From Cladopsammia gracilis (taxonomy: Eukaryota; Cnidaria; Anthozoa; Scleractinia; Dendrophylliidae), in contig JAJGOT010000418.1 of NCBI GenBank assembly GCA_022457155.1, positions 512,501 to 576,500 on the forward strand: DNA of 64,000 bases, written 5' to 3'. The notes under the pieces were generated by a model. It made no database searches, was not told the origin of the DNA, and saw nothing but the letters and a program-made list of their open reading frames with translations. Positions 45,701-54,383 of the stretch are shown one piece after another. Within the stretch, counting starts at the first letter, position 1; each line of letters opens with the position of its first letter. The position numbers and the translations under genes are program-made.

Positions 45701-47113
45701 CTCTGTATAATCCTGTTGACAGCCTTTACAAAAGTCTTTAGGGAGGAGGCATGACCCAGGACCATATGTAAATGTACCTACCTACCTACCCCTCCCTACC
45801 TTTCTTTGTATGATCATGTTGATAGCCTTTACAGAAGTCTCCAGGGGTGTGGCATGACCAGGGGGAGCTTGGCACATAGATGGCCCCACATCCAGAATAA
45901 TAACAACCGCATCCTGTATCATCAACACAGATAATATATTAAAAATGTTCTCTTCAATGAGAAGAAAAAACTATTAAATATAAAATATCCCATGCAGTCC
46001 CTGTTTTTACACAATTTTTGGGTATTCATTTGATAGCCCATGAGTGAACATAGCAAATGAGTGAGATATCAAGTTGTTCATCCATATATAACCCCAACAT
46101 TTGTTATGCATACAGTTAATAAAACTGAAACAAAAGCCAAAACAATAGAACATCTAAAGAAAAACAATAGCACATCAGTGGCAGATCCAGGGGGAGGGTC
46201 GGGGGGGTCCAGACCTCCCCCCCCCCCATAAGACCTGTGTCTCCCATGTGGTTCATAAAAATAATAAAATAAAATTGTTTTACATGTAGTTGTTTCACTT
46301 CCACCAATTGCCTGATTGTCAAGTTTGTTCCGGGGGACATGCACCCAGACCCCCTTTCTGAAATTCCTGAATCCGACCCTGCACAAAAATGTATAATAAA
46401 TGTATGGGGTTACATGTATATGGAAATCTTACCCAAGAAAAGATATATATGTTGTAGTTCAAATTTATCCTTGGTTCAAATTTTATTTTCCTTTGTTTAA
46501 AACTCATTATCATAATATTACCATAGCCAGAAAAAAAGGAAAATAAAATTTGAACCAAGGATAAATTTGAACTATCAAAGCAATCTCATGCATTACTTTG
46601 TTTGTTATATACTCATTATAGTTATAACAAATTTTTTCGAAGATCTACAAAAATTCTCCAAATACTGTCCGAAGGTTGCAGAAACATTCGTGACTGATGA
46701 CCGAGACGTCACTGATTTTCCGAAATTTTCCGAATGTTACCGAACATTTCTGAGGAAGATCCGAAAATGTTTGGATTGTAGATGAACCATTTTTAAAAAG
46801 CTTATAAGGTCAAACGTGGTAGCTAACATAAAGATACTCCTATCTTTAGTCTCCACAGTTAAGTTCAAATTCATATATCTCCACATGTTTACATGAGTTG
46901 TTCCACATTGAGCTTAGTAGTGCATCGCACACAACACCAACTTGCAAGGATAGTTCTCGTTCGATTTACAGTATTAGTTAAACATTTCACCAGATTTAAA
47001 AAGCTACCTTCAAGGCATGACTTAAACAAAAAAATGTTAATCTGGGCTCGTAAAGAAATCCCGCAAATTTGTTATCAAAACGCTACAAATGTTCTTACCT
47101 TTGCAGCCGCCAT
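30794..47113 (-). CDS. XRCC5: X-ray repair protein Ku80 (Ku86), 26 exons
   Basis: Ku80 pairs with Ku70 to ring broken DNA ends in non-homologous end joining. Exons: 47113-47099, 45913-45800, 45209-45158, 43941-43825, 43130-43082, 42854-42738, 41906-41801, 40667-40603, 39873-39756, 39379-39229, 39028-38919, 38747-38685, 38178-38041, 37153-37063, 35991-35931, 35247-35172, 34855-34788, 34297-34237, 33762-33692, 33567-33465, 32896-32824, 32647-32535, 32392-32296, 31925-31858, 31140-31069, 30811-30794. They sum to 2187 bases, 728 residues, with every phase consistent (human is 732). Landmarks: von Willebrand-like N-terminus (AVVIILDVGPSM, DEFALILFGTEG), beta-barrel (YRYGKTVVPLTKID, NTVAIVRYCRAKN, LPFVEDLRQF), helical C-terminal domain (FYVKALDCVKTLREEAMK) and an acidic DADDL-LEMME tail like the DNA-PKcs-binding end. 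Exon 1 codes only MAAAK. Introns are full of minisatellites that duplicate splice sites. Confidence 0.95.
30958..31062 (+). repeat. GA/GGA-rich purine tract
   Basis: About 100 bp of almost pure purine (GGA, GAGA, GGAAGG) lies directly beyond the XRCC5 exon 25 donor. On the gene strand it is a long CT-rich stretch at the start of the last intron. Confidence 0.85.
31468..31495 (+). repeat. Poly-G tract in an XRCC5 intron
   Basis: A G-run of about 20 bases, interrupted once by A, lies between exons 24 and 25. Confidence 0.8.
32161..32305 (-). repeat. Duplication (about 65-70 bp) spanning the XRCC5 exon 23 donor
   Basis: A block reading CTTTACAGGAATA..TCTCTGTAGG..AAAGCATT..TTGTTGTATT.CCTACCTTTT..AGCAGAAG occurs twice. 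On the gene strand both contain the exon end CTTCTGCT..AAAAG followed by GTAGG. The higher-coordinate copy is the real exon; the other is a decoy donor. Confidence 0.75.
32920..33330. repeat. Minisatellite of about 55 bp, GCATGCATGTACCAAGGTACAG unit
   Basis: About six copies contain GTACCAAGGTAC (palindromic) and GATACTGGTGATACATGTAAGAAAG. The array is split at about 33100-33225 by a retroposon-like insertion. It lies on the intron side of the XRCC5 exon 21 acceptor but does not include it. Confidence 0.9.
33100..33225 (-). mobile_element. Retroposon 3' end with TTG tail, inserted in the minisatellite
   Basis: On the minus strand a body with AGCAACCCGC and its near-inverse GCGGGTTGCT leads to TGTAAATAAATTG and a run of TTG units. 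That is the form of a LINE/SINE 3' tail. It interrupts an otherwise regular tandem array. Confidence 0.5.
34237..34700 (-). repeat. 114-bp minisatellite spanning XRCC5 exon 18 and its acceptor
   Basis: Four copies, with exon parts near 34237, 34350, 34464 and 34578, repeat the acceptor (TTTTCCAG) and most of exon 18 (YLEPSAEFKARCAPQC). Only the lowest copy keeps the exon end GTCAAG and donor GTAATA. The others continue as AAAAGTATTGTATATG, a weak donor-like site. Splicing an extra copy at that site would break the frame. Confidence 0.9.
35456..35600 (-). CDS. Candidate alternative terminal exon of XRCC5 (truncating)
   Basis: Between constitutive exons 15 and 16 lies a 145-bp segment with a good acceptor (TTTTGCAG) in the same phase as exon 16. 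It reads RGKSVTDYGIHGF..FEELEALKV then TGA, and an ATTAAA sits about 30 bases further on. Used instead of exon 16, it would end Ku80 after about 500 residues, removing the end of the core and the whole C-terminal domain. The peptide does not resemble any Ku80 segment I know. It could instead be a fragment of another gene or a chance open frame. Confidence 0.4.
36036..36762 (+). mobile_element. TTAA-flanked MITE of about 730 bp (GGTTACAGTGTAC ends), copy 2
   Basis: TTAA at 36036-36039 and 36759-36762 bracket inverted ends GGTTACAGTGTAC and GTACACTGTAACC (13 bp perfect). It is very similar along its length to 13873-14606. It lies in the XRCC5 intron between exons 14 and 15. Confidence 0.85.
37233..37641 (+). 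mobile_element. TTAA-associated MITE, copy 2 (AAAGGGACACAGTC ends)
   Basis: It begins TTAAAGGGACACAGTC and ends GGACAGTGTGTGTTCCTTTAA. This copy lacks the GATC-rich insert seen in the copy at 173-1024 and so gives its empty site. In an XRCC5 intron. Confidence 0.75.
38204..38495 (+). mobile_element. TTAA-associated MITE, copy 3 (internally deleted)
   Basis: It begins TTAAAGGGGCACTGTC and ends AACACTGTCCCTTTCATTTAA. It is shorter than copy 2. It lies about 25 bp upstream, on the gene strand, of the XRCC5 exon 13 acceptor. Confidence 0.75.
39100..39225. repeat. TTGA/CTGA tetranucleotide array
   Basis: Imperfect GATT/GACT tetramers start right at the XRCC5 exon 10 donor. A similar tetranucleotide composition dominates the CRD introns near 57 and 62 kb. 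Confidence 0.8.
39681..39982 (+). repeat. Two poly-C tracts in XRCC5 introns
   Basis: C-runs of about 16 at 39681-39696 and about 17 at 39967-39983 lie on either side of exon 9. Confidence 0.85.
40753..40858. mobile_element. Foldback element with AAAATGATTTCAACCTAGTTT arms
   Basis: The arms of about 37 bp are near-perfect inverses around a 30-bp centre. It is probably a small MITE in an XRCC5 intron. Confidence 0.7.
41000..41585 (-). repeat. 63-bp minisatellite derived from the XRCC5 exon 7 donor
   Basis: Nine to ten copies each contain, on the gene strand, GAGAAGACAGTCCACAACAG followed by GTTATGTTATACAG. The true exon 7 end is GAGAAGACCCCACAGCAG followed by GTTATGTTGTACAG. Each copy is therefore a diverged exon end plus donor placed downstream in intron 7. 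Confidence 0.9.
41907..42690 (-). repeat. 99-bp minisatellite spanning the XRCC5 exon 7 acceptor
   Basis: About eight copies carry, on the gene strand, CCAATTGACAG then the first bases of exon 7 (AGGACCAGATCTTCATGATG). Only the lowest copy continues into the exon. The long open frames across the array (for example 41695-42654 minus) are by-products of a period divisible by three. Confidence 0.92.
43650..43700 (+). repeat. C-rich tract in an XRCC5 intron
   Basis: About 50 bp of CCCCC/CCACCC with few other bases. Confidence 0.7.
44085..44805. repeat. Minisatellite of about 62 bp carrying POU octamer motifs
   Basis: Twelve copies of a unit CATGGGATTTGCATGCTTGCATAATTATG..GCATCTCAAGAGGCATTACAGTCAGG. 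Eleven contain a perfect ATTTGCAT octamer. The array is in XRCC5 intron 3. No exon sequence is included in the unit. Confidence 0.92.
45425..45799 (-). repeat. Degenerate tandem copies of XRCC5 exon 2 and its donor
   Basis: Downstream of the real exon 2 (45913-45800) lie three partial copies ending near 45700, 45616 and 45457. Each resembles CATGCC..CCCT..AGACTTTTGT.AAGGCT.TCAACA.GATTATACAG followed by a GTAGGG-like donor. One contains an in-frame TAA. They look like decayed duplicates of the exon and donor. Confidence 0.75.
46176..46382. mobile_element. DNA-transposon derivative with CAGTGGCAGATCCAGG end
   Basis: The left end CAGTGGCAGATCCAGGGGGAGGGTC and the right end, whose inverse starts GCAGGGTCGGATTCAGG, pair imperfectly. 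G/C runs lie just inside each end. Elements with CAGTGGCGGATCC-like termini are common in animals. It is in XRCC5 intron 1. Confidence 0.55.
46455..46574. mobile_element. Foldback with perfect 38-bp inverted arms
   Basis: 46455-46492 is the exact inverse complement of 46537-46574, with a 44-base centre. It is probably a young MITE or a hairpin-forming duplication in XRCC5 intron 1. Confidence 0.8.
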
Positions 47114-47185
47114 TTTGTTGTAGTGACGTCACGTGATCGAGTTTGAGCATGCCCGGAAAATTTCCCGCCAAAAGGCTGTCACGCG
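47114..47185 (-). promoter_or_regulatory. XRCC5 proximal promoter / 5' UTR with CRE, E-box and E2F-like sites
   Basis: Within 75 bp upstream of the Ku80 ATG are TGACGTCA (47124-47131, a CRE match) overlapping CACGTG (47130-47135, an E-box), and TTTCCCGCCAAAA (47161-47173, an E2F consensus match). No TATA box is seen. The sites are sequence matches only, but the set suits a growth- or stress-regulated DNA-repair gene. Confidence 0.5.
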
Positions 47186-47224
47186 ATCATTTATTGCGTG
47201 ACAAGTAACTGTTGATACGCCCTT

Positions 47225-47345
47225 GTTCTATTAAATAAGTGTCCCCTTTCTAAAAATCGCCCCCTTGTGAGTGTTTTTGCTAATAATCGCCCCCTTTCCT
47301 GCCCCCTTTCTAATAAGCGCCCCTTGCATTATATGGATTATACCG
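47225..47345. repeat. AATAAGCGCCCCCTT-type repeat
   Basis: Three to four copies of an A/T word followed by CGCCCCCTT lie upstream of Ku80. It looks like part of a dispersed element whose other end I could not find. Confidence 0.4.
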
Positions 47346-47399
47346 GGACAGGAGCTTATTGATGGGCGGTGTTTCTTATTCAGTTAGCAAAGCGTGGAT

Positions 47400-48560
47400 T
47401 ATCATCCGGTATACATGTATAAAATAAGAGAAAATATAGTATTAGTAAAGGAAGGCACTGGGTAAACAGCCTTGCTGAATAACAAGTATTGGATCTCAAG
47501 AGTGGCGCAATAACTTTTACGCTTCCCAAATACGTTTTTAATTCACTACTTCAATGGAAGTTGCACATTTGTTTGTTCGGCACATTGTAGCTCATTCAGC
47601 CGAGGCCTTTTTTTAAGAAGAGTAAAGGAGGGTTGAGGGGAGTCGGGAATCTGAAAAATTTCCTAAAAAGCGGGCTAAAAATTGAAATGGTAAAAAAGAG
47701 GGGTTGCGACTGTCGCGCTTCCAATTAGTCGACAACTAATGTGTACTACGATGAAAGTACGCCTTCGTCGCATTGATATTATAATTTTGTTCGTTGGGCG
47801 ACCCCTGTAGTTACACGTAGCTATGCTTAGATTGTCTTAATTCGATTATTACTGTGCTTGTCTTGTTTACGGCTGTCTTGGTTATTTTTGGCAAACAGTT
47901 GCTAAAAAAATAGACCTACCACTTATTTTTACATCCTATTTTTGGCATCCAATCGGAAACTAATAACATCTCCTTCTCTGGTTACTGAGTTATTTCCATA
48001 AATTTTGTCTTTCCAGGATTTCCGGATCGCATTTCTCAGTGAATTTCGATTTCTGTTGTATCTTCCGGTATCACGTTCAAATGCTCGGTGTATGTGCAAC
48101 ATGTATGACCATTAACTCCAATTTTAATTAATGCCATACCAGTTTTATTATCTGGGCAATCGAGGACAATCATATCTGTTGCTTTTCGGATGATATTAAC
48201 GTTGTTTGAAGTCTGTTCATAATTTCCTAACTCTTTGTCTGATCGCAGTACTTGTTCCAATTTCGTCTTTACATACAGAAGGATACAATGTATGGAAACT
48301 GAAAACTCGGGTGGGGGGGGGGGGGGGGGGGATTGTACTCCCCGAAAATCTGAGTGGTGGTGGTGTGCGGCGTGCTTCTTGAAACCCTTATCCTATTTCA
48401 GACCAATTTCCCTACCGTATTTCAGACCTGACCCAAAGTTCGATATCGGCGCGTACGCCCTGAAACATGATCGCAGCTGACCCGAAACCCAACAACTGAG
48501 AAGAAGGGCTCAGGGAAGGGATTAAAATTGCCGATGTTAATTAACCAGACTCCTCAAGCA

Positions 48561-48594
<34 letters not shown>

Positions 48595-49559
48595 GTAATT
48601 TGTAGATATAAGGTTTTAGTAACTTATTTATTTATTTATTTTTTTAAGTTTCGCTCTTGCGCACAGGTTACGCTTTGCGCCCTGTGTTGCTTTTATAACA
48701 CTGTGCATACAGATAGTTTTACTGCAATAATAATAATAACGTAGCTTCTTCTAAAACCATGCCCAATTCCAGACCAGAGTGCACAAACATACCCTATTTC
48801 AGACCATAAATGGTCGATTCAGTCCAAAATGGCTCAAAAACCATACCCTTTGGCGCCGCACACTATATAGCTTATATAAGGGAGTACACCCCCTCCCCCC
48901 CCCCCCCCCCCCCTTTCCCGGGGGAATAAAAAAACATATTCGGTGTCGGAACGTACTAACTGTAGAGTGAATCAGTATTGACTACTAAAGGATTGAAATA
49001 AAAAGTATCCAAATTAATGAATTAATGGACTGCCCGTGTTTAAAGAGTTAGATTATAATTGTTATACTAATTCAGTATTTTTCAAGTATTTCGTACAAAA
49101 GCTTTCCTTTCCGAAGATCACGTTTCAGTTCTGCTCTTCATAGGATCACTTGCCGAATGACATGCGGCAGATTTTTCCGTCGTCGGGGTGGCAGGGAAGA
49201 ATTCTTTGCGCAAAACCACAGGAAATCTTCCGAAAATAAACACTTCTAGAACGATGTGGTGTCATCTTGTATCTAAACTGACCAGATATTAGAAAACATT
49301 CATCACAGCAAAAAGAACACACCAGCGCAAAAAGATTATTATAATACAACACCCATCATAAATTATAAACCTCTCTTTTCGACCTCATATAAAATGTGTA
49401 TCTAATGATAAATGCTGTATGAAACAATAGTAATGCCTGGAAATTATGCCTTGTTATTGCTGTGTGTTCTATTTTGGGTACTGCATACTGTGAGATAACA
49501 ATGGTCCGTTCTTGATTTAGAAACAGTAATTGCCTGTTGGGGTGCTAATTAAGAGATCC
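47400..49559. other. Gene-poor, repeat-rich spacer upstream of Ku80
   Basis: It holds a G-tract element at 48310-48931 and two minus-strand open stretches with protein-like composition: 48260-48036 (..NNVNIIRKATDMIVLDCPDNKTGM..) and 49352-49146 (..SCGFAQRILPCHPDDGKICRMSFGK). Neither has a recognisable domain or a convincing start. They could be terminal exons of an unseen minus-strand gene or chance frames. Confidence 0.35.
48310..48931. mobile_element. Element bounded by poly-G / poly-C ends (TGTACTCCC termini)
   Basis: The left end is a run of about 20 Gs then ATTGTACTCCCC; the right end is AAGGGAGTACACCCCC then a run of about 20 Cs, so the termini are inverted. The inside has dispersed CCTATTTCAGACC words. 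Non-coding. Confidence 0.5.
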
Positions 49560-49568
49560 TATATAAAC
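49560..49568 (+). promoter_or_regulatory. TATA box of the small membrane-protein gene
   Basis: TATATAAAC lies 77 bases upstream of an ATG that opens a 69-codon frame, a spacing that allows a transcription start near 49590 and a short 5' UTR. Confidence 0.45.
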
Positions 49569-49644
49569 GATGTTGTGGTAAACATCCCTCAGAAACATTT
49601 TAGATTTGATTTAATAATCATACGCGAGATCAACGGCTTTAAAG

Positions 49645-49854
49645 ATGATTTACACCCAACTCGAGCGAAGAAGTTCAGTTTCGTCTTTATCAGAGACGCC
49701 AATTGAGTCCCGTTTAAGAAGATTGTACTCCTCCCAAGAATTTTTGTTGGAGACCAGTGTTGTTGTCCTGGTTTTGGCCTGTTTTGTGGCGGTCACCTTT
49801 ACTGCAAGACTGCTCAAGCATGATGTGTGTTACAGTGGTTTTGTTCCCGTGTAA
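49645..49854 (+). CDS. Candidate small single-pass membrane protein (69 residues)
   Basis: An uninterrupted frame runs from ATG to TAA. Residues 1-35 are hydrophilic, Ser/Arg-rich and negatively and positively charged (MIYTQLERRSSVSSLSETP). Residues about 37-58 are a clear membrane segment (TSVVVLVLACFVAVTFTARLL). A short tail with one Cys follows. A TATA box lies at a plausible distance, and an ATTAAA occurs near 50319. I do not recognise the family. A first exon of a longer gene is possible, since GTGTAA at the end contains a weak donor-like GT. Confidence 0.4.
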   Translation: MIYTQLERRSSVSSLSETPIESRLRRLYSSQEFLLETSVVVLVLACFVAVTFTARLLKHDVCYSGFVPV

Positions 49855-50402
49855 AGCCGTCCAAAAACTCTGAAGATGATGTGAGGCAGAACTCTATGTA
49901 CCTTGGACCATCGAGATTTCTCATCATTGTGGTTACCGCAGCGAATCAAAAGGTGGACAAGTGAAGAGTATGCTATTCATTGTTGGTCAGAACAAGCAAA
50001 CGCACGTGTTGCAACTTTATTGGCACTTTTGAAGCCTAAGCGGTAATACCCTATGGCTTTCAAAGCAACCAAGACACACATTTGTCAGCCGCCGGCTGAA
50101 GAAAACCTTTTGCACGGAAACAACAGTATAACGTGCAACTGACTCGCAAACTCCCCGAGGCTGTAGAAACTTCCTTGTACTGCGAAGAAACACAGAAGCA
50201 ATTGTTCACGGAGGAATTAGAGTTTAAAACCTTTAGAACGACTTAGGTCATTTTATCAGAACTGAAGACGCCGTAAAATGAACTTCTGGTGACGTTTTAT
50301 TTAAATGCCATTAAGTATGAAATTAAAGTCAGCAAGGCTCAAATACCAAGATGTAAACAGTATAATTATATGGTTATGTTTATAGTACAATCCGATATTT
50401 TA

Positions 50403-50610
50403 CAGGGGCGTAGCCAGCTTTTAGAAGAGTTGTAGGCCTGGCCATCCGGTCTGCAAGGGCCGCTTCTAGGGGGGTCCGGGGGCATACCTAATATTTGATA
50501 AAAGAGAATGGATTTGAATTTTTTATTTCCAATTCTTAAAAATGTAACACAAGTGGGCTGAAAAATTTGTAGGCTCGAGCCTACGGGCCTATAGGCTGGC
50601 TACGCCACTG
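50403..50610. mobile_element. DNA-transposon derivative with CAGGGGCGTAGCCAGC ends and TTTTA flanks
   Basis: The left end CAGGGGCGTAGCCAGC and right end GCTGGCTACGCCACTG are inverted copies. TTTTA occurs directly outside both ends (50398-50402 and 50611-50615), a likely target duplication. About 208 bp, non-coding. Confidence 0.8.
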
Positions 50611-51650
50611 TTTTATAACCCCTCTACATTGTTTTTATTTGTAACAATTGTAAATATTTATAGCTTCCTGAACGGAAGTCATTAACATTCAATCCTGATG
50701 TAGTAGAAATAAATAAATTGTCAATGTGGCACAACTATGACGCTGTAATATTACGTGAAGGATTTTTTTTTTTTTTTGCACACGATATATTCAACCAAAA
50801 TTTCCGCAAATCATGGTACAAAATCCAATGGAACGGCAGTTTTTCGGGAAAAGTTTTCAGAAACGCTGCCTCTACTGATTGCGAAATTCCAGGAGGAAAA
50901 TGAAATGGAACGGAAATTTCTGTCCAATTAGCGAAACAAAAATGAAACCAACGGCATGAGGCAGATCGATTAAGAAACGGCAAATATTCCATATTTCATT
51001 ATTAAAACTGGCCATTAATCTGGTTCGAAAAAATTATTTATTATTCCAATTAACCGTTCAAAATTTTTCTGTCAATTAACGACGCAAAATTCGCTCTGAA
51101 TGAAAGTTGGTCCAATGGTTTAACAGTAGATGAAAATTGAACCCACTCAACCGAGCTAAAATTAATCAAAACCCTCCCCAAAATCCAATTTAAAAATAGG
51201 TCCCCCCCCCCCCCACCCCTCCCGCAAAAGGCGCTCAAAATTGTGCAACTGTGCCCAAATATAGTACACCCCCATCCCCCCTCTCCCCCGCTAAAAATTC
51301 ACCGGTCTCTCATACGAAACCCTATCCTTATGCACTATTGCACTTTTCATCATTTGGGAAATTAAGAAGTCATTGTAATGCACCTTAGAAAAATCCACAT
51401 CATACTGACTATAATGTACTGAGAGACCCATTTTCAGCCGATTTCACTGCAGTGCGCAGACCAGGGTTTTTCAAATATGATTCCCCGTCATGGTCCGCTG
51501 ATGATCAGGAGATTGTGAAGGAAATTCACACATAAACTGAGTTTTTTGCGTTGGTCATACGAATGCGCGCGGTCTTTGAACGAAAGGTCTGGAGCGAGTG
51601 TGGATATGGAGAGTGGGACTGGGGAGAGACGCTAAACGCGGGTATTCACC

Positions 51651-51672
51651 GAAGTGCCGCTTTCGGCACTTC
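51651..51672. repeat. Perfect 9-bp stem hairpin, 4-base loop
   Basis: GAAGTGCCG-CTTT-CGGCACTTC. It lies in a GC-rich stretch. It differs from the histone 3' stem-loop and has no nearby gene. Confidence 0.8.
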
Positions 51673-52439
51673 GCGCCTTTGCGAGCGAGCCACCGGAAAA
51701 AAAAAAACACTGTTTTGCAGTCTACGAAATCGACTGCTTGTAAATTAATGCTCTTCTGTTTCCTCGTAGTTCCGACAAAACAGCAACGTTTGAAACTTGA
51801 CAGCAAAGTATTATAAACAGTACAGACCAGTACAACAGCAATAACTTCTGTAAAAATGCAAGGACCACTTGAAAAAACAGTAGCAAAATGTAGCTGGATC
51901 TTTGTGCAGATCAGGATCAGCAATGAACTAAATAATAAAACTTTAACATGCAAGGCTGATAGACAGCAAATTCGTTCGATTTCTTTTAATAAGATTTGCC
52001 CGATATTTCGGGCAACAACAGCAGTCAGTCAAAATCCAGTCTTGAATAACAAACTTTTTTATTGAACATATAAATGAACACAATTATTCAAAATACCAAA
52101 AGAGAAATCATCAAAGAACTTTTAAAGTGAACCCGCATTAATTTATACCACAGCATTTCGAACACAATGATAAGTTGACACGTGGTAGGAATTTTCTACT
52201 GAAAACACTGATAATATATCGTATTAAATCTCAATACTGAAAAAAGATTGAGGAAAAAACAGCTGTAGTAAATAAACCTTCCAAAAAATAGAAAAATACA
52301 ACGGACAACAAGATACAAATGACAACTGCAGTTTTACAACTTGTTTTACTAAGACTACCGAAATGAAGTGACATGAGATCGAAGGACCAGGGAGAGTTTC
52401 AGTGGTAGGAACTTACCATTTTATTTAAGCCGGTGCCAA

Positions 52440-52740
52440 ATCCCGGAGGGGGACTCACATATAAAAAATGACGACGGTCGGAAATTTTCAAAAAACACCC
52501 TAAAAGGTACAAGAATCTCGATTGATGGGTGTGGCTCAAAATAATTTTTACCCCTAAGAGGTACCAATTAGAAAACAACACATGTCAAACTCTGTCATAT
52601 AATTTTATATTTTAGTACCCTAAGCGGTACCAGTCTACAAATTTTGATCCCTAAAAGGTACGACGAGCAACCCCGTCATTTTTATATGGGAGTTTCCCCC
52701 CCCCCCCCCCCCCCCCCACCCCACCACCCCCGGGAAAAGC
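52440..52740. mobile_element. Foldback element with GGGGGACTC..ATATAAAAA termini
   Basis: The left end GGAGGGGGACTCACATATAAAAAATGACG and the right end CGTCATTTTTATATGGGAGTTTCCCCC pair as inverted repeats, ending in a run of about 21 Cs. Inside are four copies of CCCTAANNGGTAC at irregular spacing. Confidence 0.6.
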
Positions 52741-52983
52741 CGTTAAATACAGGAATGGCTCCGAGCCGTTTGAAAGGAAACCGCTGACAACAACGATAAG
52801 TTGACACCTTTTTGACACCATCTCTTTTTTTGTTTGTGCCTGGATTAGAACGAAAGTAGGCTTTTATTATCAGATAAAATTAGGCCTAGGCAAAGCGATT
52901 ATTAGATCTAAGCTTGATTCGCTATTAGGTTAGATTTAGGGATAGGGTCACCTTTTATAATTAAATTTTCGTTGGGTTTGCCG

Positions 52984-53060
52984 GATCAACCCAGTGGTTT
53001 AGTGGTGAAGGAAGGATGTTAGCACGCAGGAGGTTCCGGGTTCGATTGTAGGTGATTTAC
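52984..53060 (+). mobile_element. tRNA-derived SINE head (degenerate)
   Basis: A box-A-like word (TGGTTTAGTGGT) and a degenerate box-B-like word (GGTTCGATTGT) have tRNA-like spacing. Acceptor-stem pairing is poor, so it is read as a SINE head or tRNA relic and not as a functional tRNA. Confidence 0.4.
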
Positions 53061-53991
53061 TGCATTTTTCTTTTTCTGATAGGAAAAAAATTCTATAACT
53101 GGTGAAAAACTTTCTAAGTGTCGCTCGGAGCCATTCCTTCAATTGACGCCATGTCCCCCCGGGTGCCAAATATCAAAATTCATGAAAAATCCCAAACCTT
53201 ATCTTGTAAAATATTGAAAAACAAATGGTACCATGCAAACGTACTGCTGAAGAGGTTTCATTTGAATGGTCACACCATAGGATTTCATCAACAGACTCAA
53301 AAGTTAGAACTATATTGCATGTCTCCTTAATTGACTCTGGGGACCTCTGGGAGTGAAAGGGTTTTTATCGCTTGGACAACTGACTAAATAAGACAAACGC
53401 TCTGGGGACGACAATGACAAAGGTAAAAGCTTTTATCATTAAGTGTCTGTGCAAAAACCTATAGTAACTGTAAACTAATGGTACGTTGTTTTGGTTGAAT
53501 TAGGCTTACAACTATATTTTTAGGTGTAACGTTTTCATATGAAACTTCAGGCTCGCTAACGCTTTGCCACATGTATTTCTATTTATTAGGTTTGCTTAGC
53601 AATATCATCTGTTAATGGGAATTCTAATAAACATTGTTATTGTTATTGTTATTGTCGTTGTTGCTTTGCAGGATAATTTCTGATGGCCTTAGGGCGGACT
53701 ACAGCACGGCGTGGCCTGGGGAGAAGTAAAACAGGGGAAGCGAAAATATTTCAGTAAGGAGGCAGTCAGGCTTCTTCCCAAAAATCACCACCACGTATAT
53801 TTTCCATTTTTAAAGGTCACATAAGTATTCAGGGATTCGTTAGTTATGGCGAGTAGAAGGCTTGGAAATAATCAAAACTGCATCCCACTTTTGTTAAAAA
53901 AAAAAGGTTTTCGATAAAGAGCTACAATGGGTTAGTGTCGCCTTCTAAATGCGACTTTACAATAAAAACCCATATACCAGTAGCACATTTA

Positions 53992-54383
53992 TTATTGACC
54001 AGTTGTAGTTGAGTTGGCAGTAGATTGAACAGCTGGAGATCCACCAATGCAATTCTTTCCATTGCCTCTTTCAGGGGGAAACTTATCACAACTCAAATTT
54101 TCCGGCCAAGTAAAGCCAAACCTTCTCATAAGCGAACTGCAGCCTTGTCGTGCTCGGTTACAAAGCTCTCTGCACGGCTTCCGTGGACCGCTGCATGGAG
54201 GGGCATAAACAGAACACAGAAATTGACTCAAATCAGAGGAACAACCGACTTTCACGAGTGGGAAAAACTGATGAACCTCTAAAGCTGCCTCCGCTTGTGT
54301 ACCGTGTTTGAAGAAGTTTGGGAACCGCGTCATGTTATAGTGCAGGCCAACACAGAGTGGAATGTTCAGGGCTTCGCATCTCT
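53992..54383 (-). CDS. CRD exon a (terminal exon)
   Basis: Acceptor GCTGTAG, then ERCEALNIPLC, FFKHGTQAEAALEVHQF, CSSDLSQFLCSVYAPPC and CRELCNRARQGCSSL, ending in a Ser/Thr-rich tail and TAA. AATAAA overlaps the stop. No membrane anchor follows the CRD, so if this is the real end, the product is secreted. Confidence 0.85.

Larger units (their letters stand above)
49855..53991. other. Spacer between the small membrane-protein gene and the CRD gene
   Basis: No gene was found. It contains a transposon derivative at 50403-50610, a hairpin at 51651-51672, poly-C runs near 51199-51212 and 52698-52719, a foldback at about 52440-52740 and a tRNA-like sequence at 52984-53060. Confidence 0.55.

Noticed and set aside
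51651..51672. Histone mRNA 3' stem-loop
   Set aside because: Stem and loop sequences differ from the conserved histone hairpin and no histone gene is nearby.
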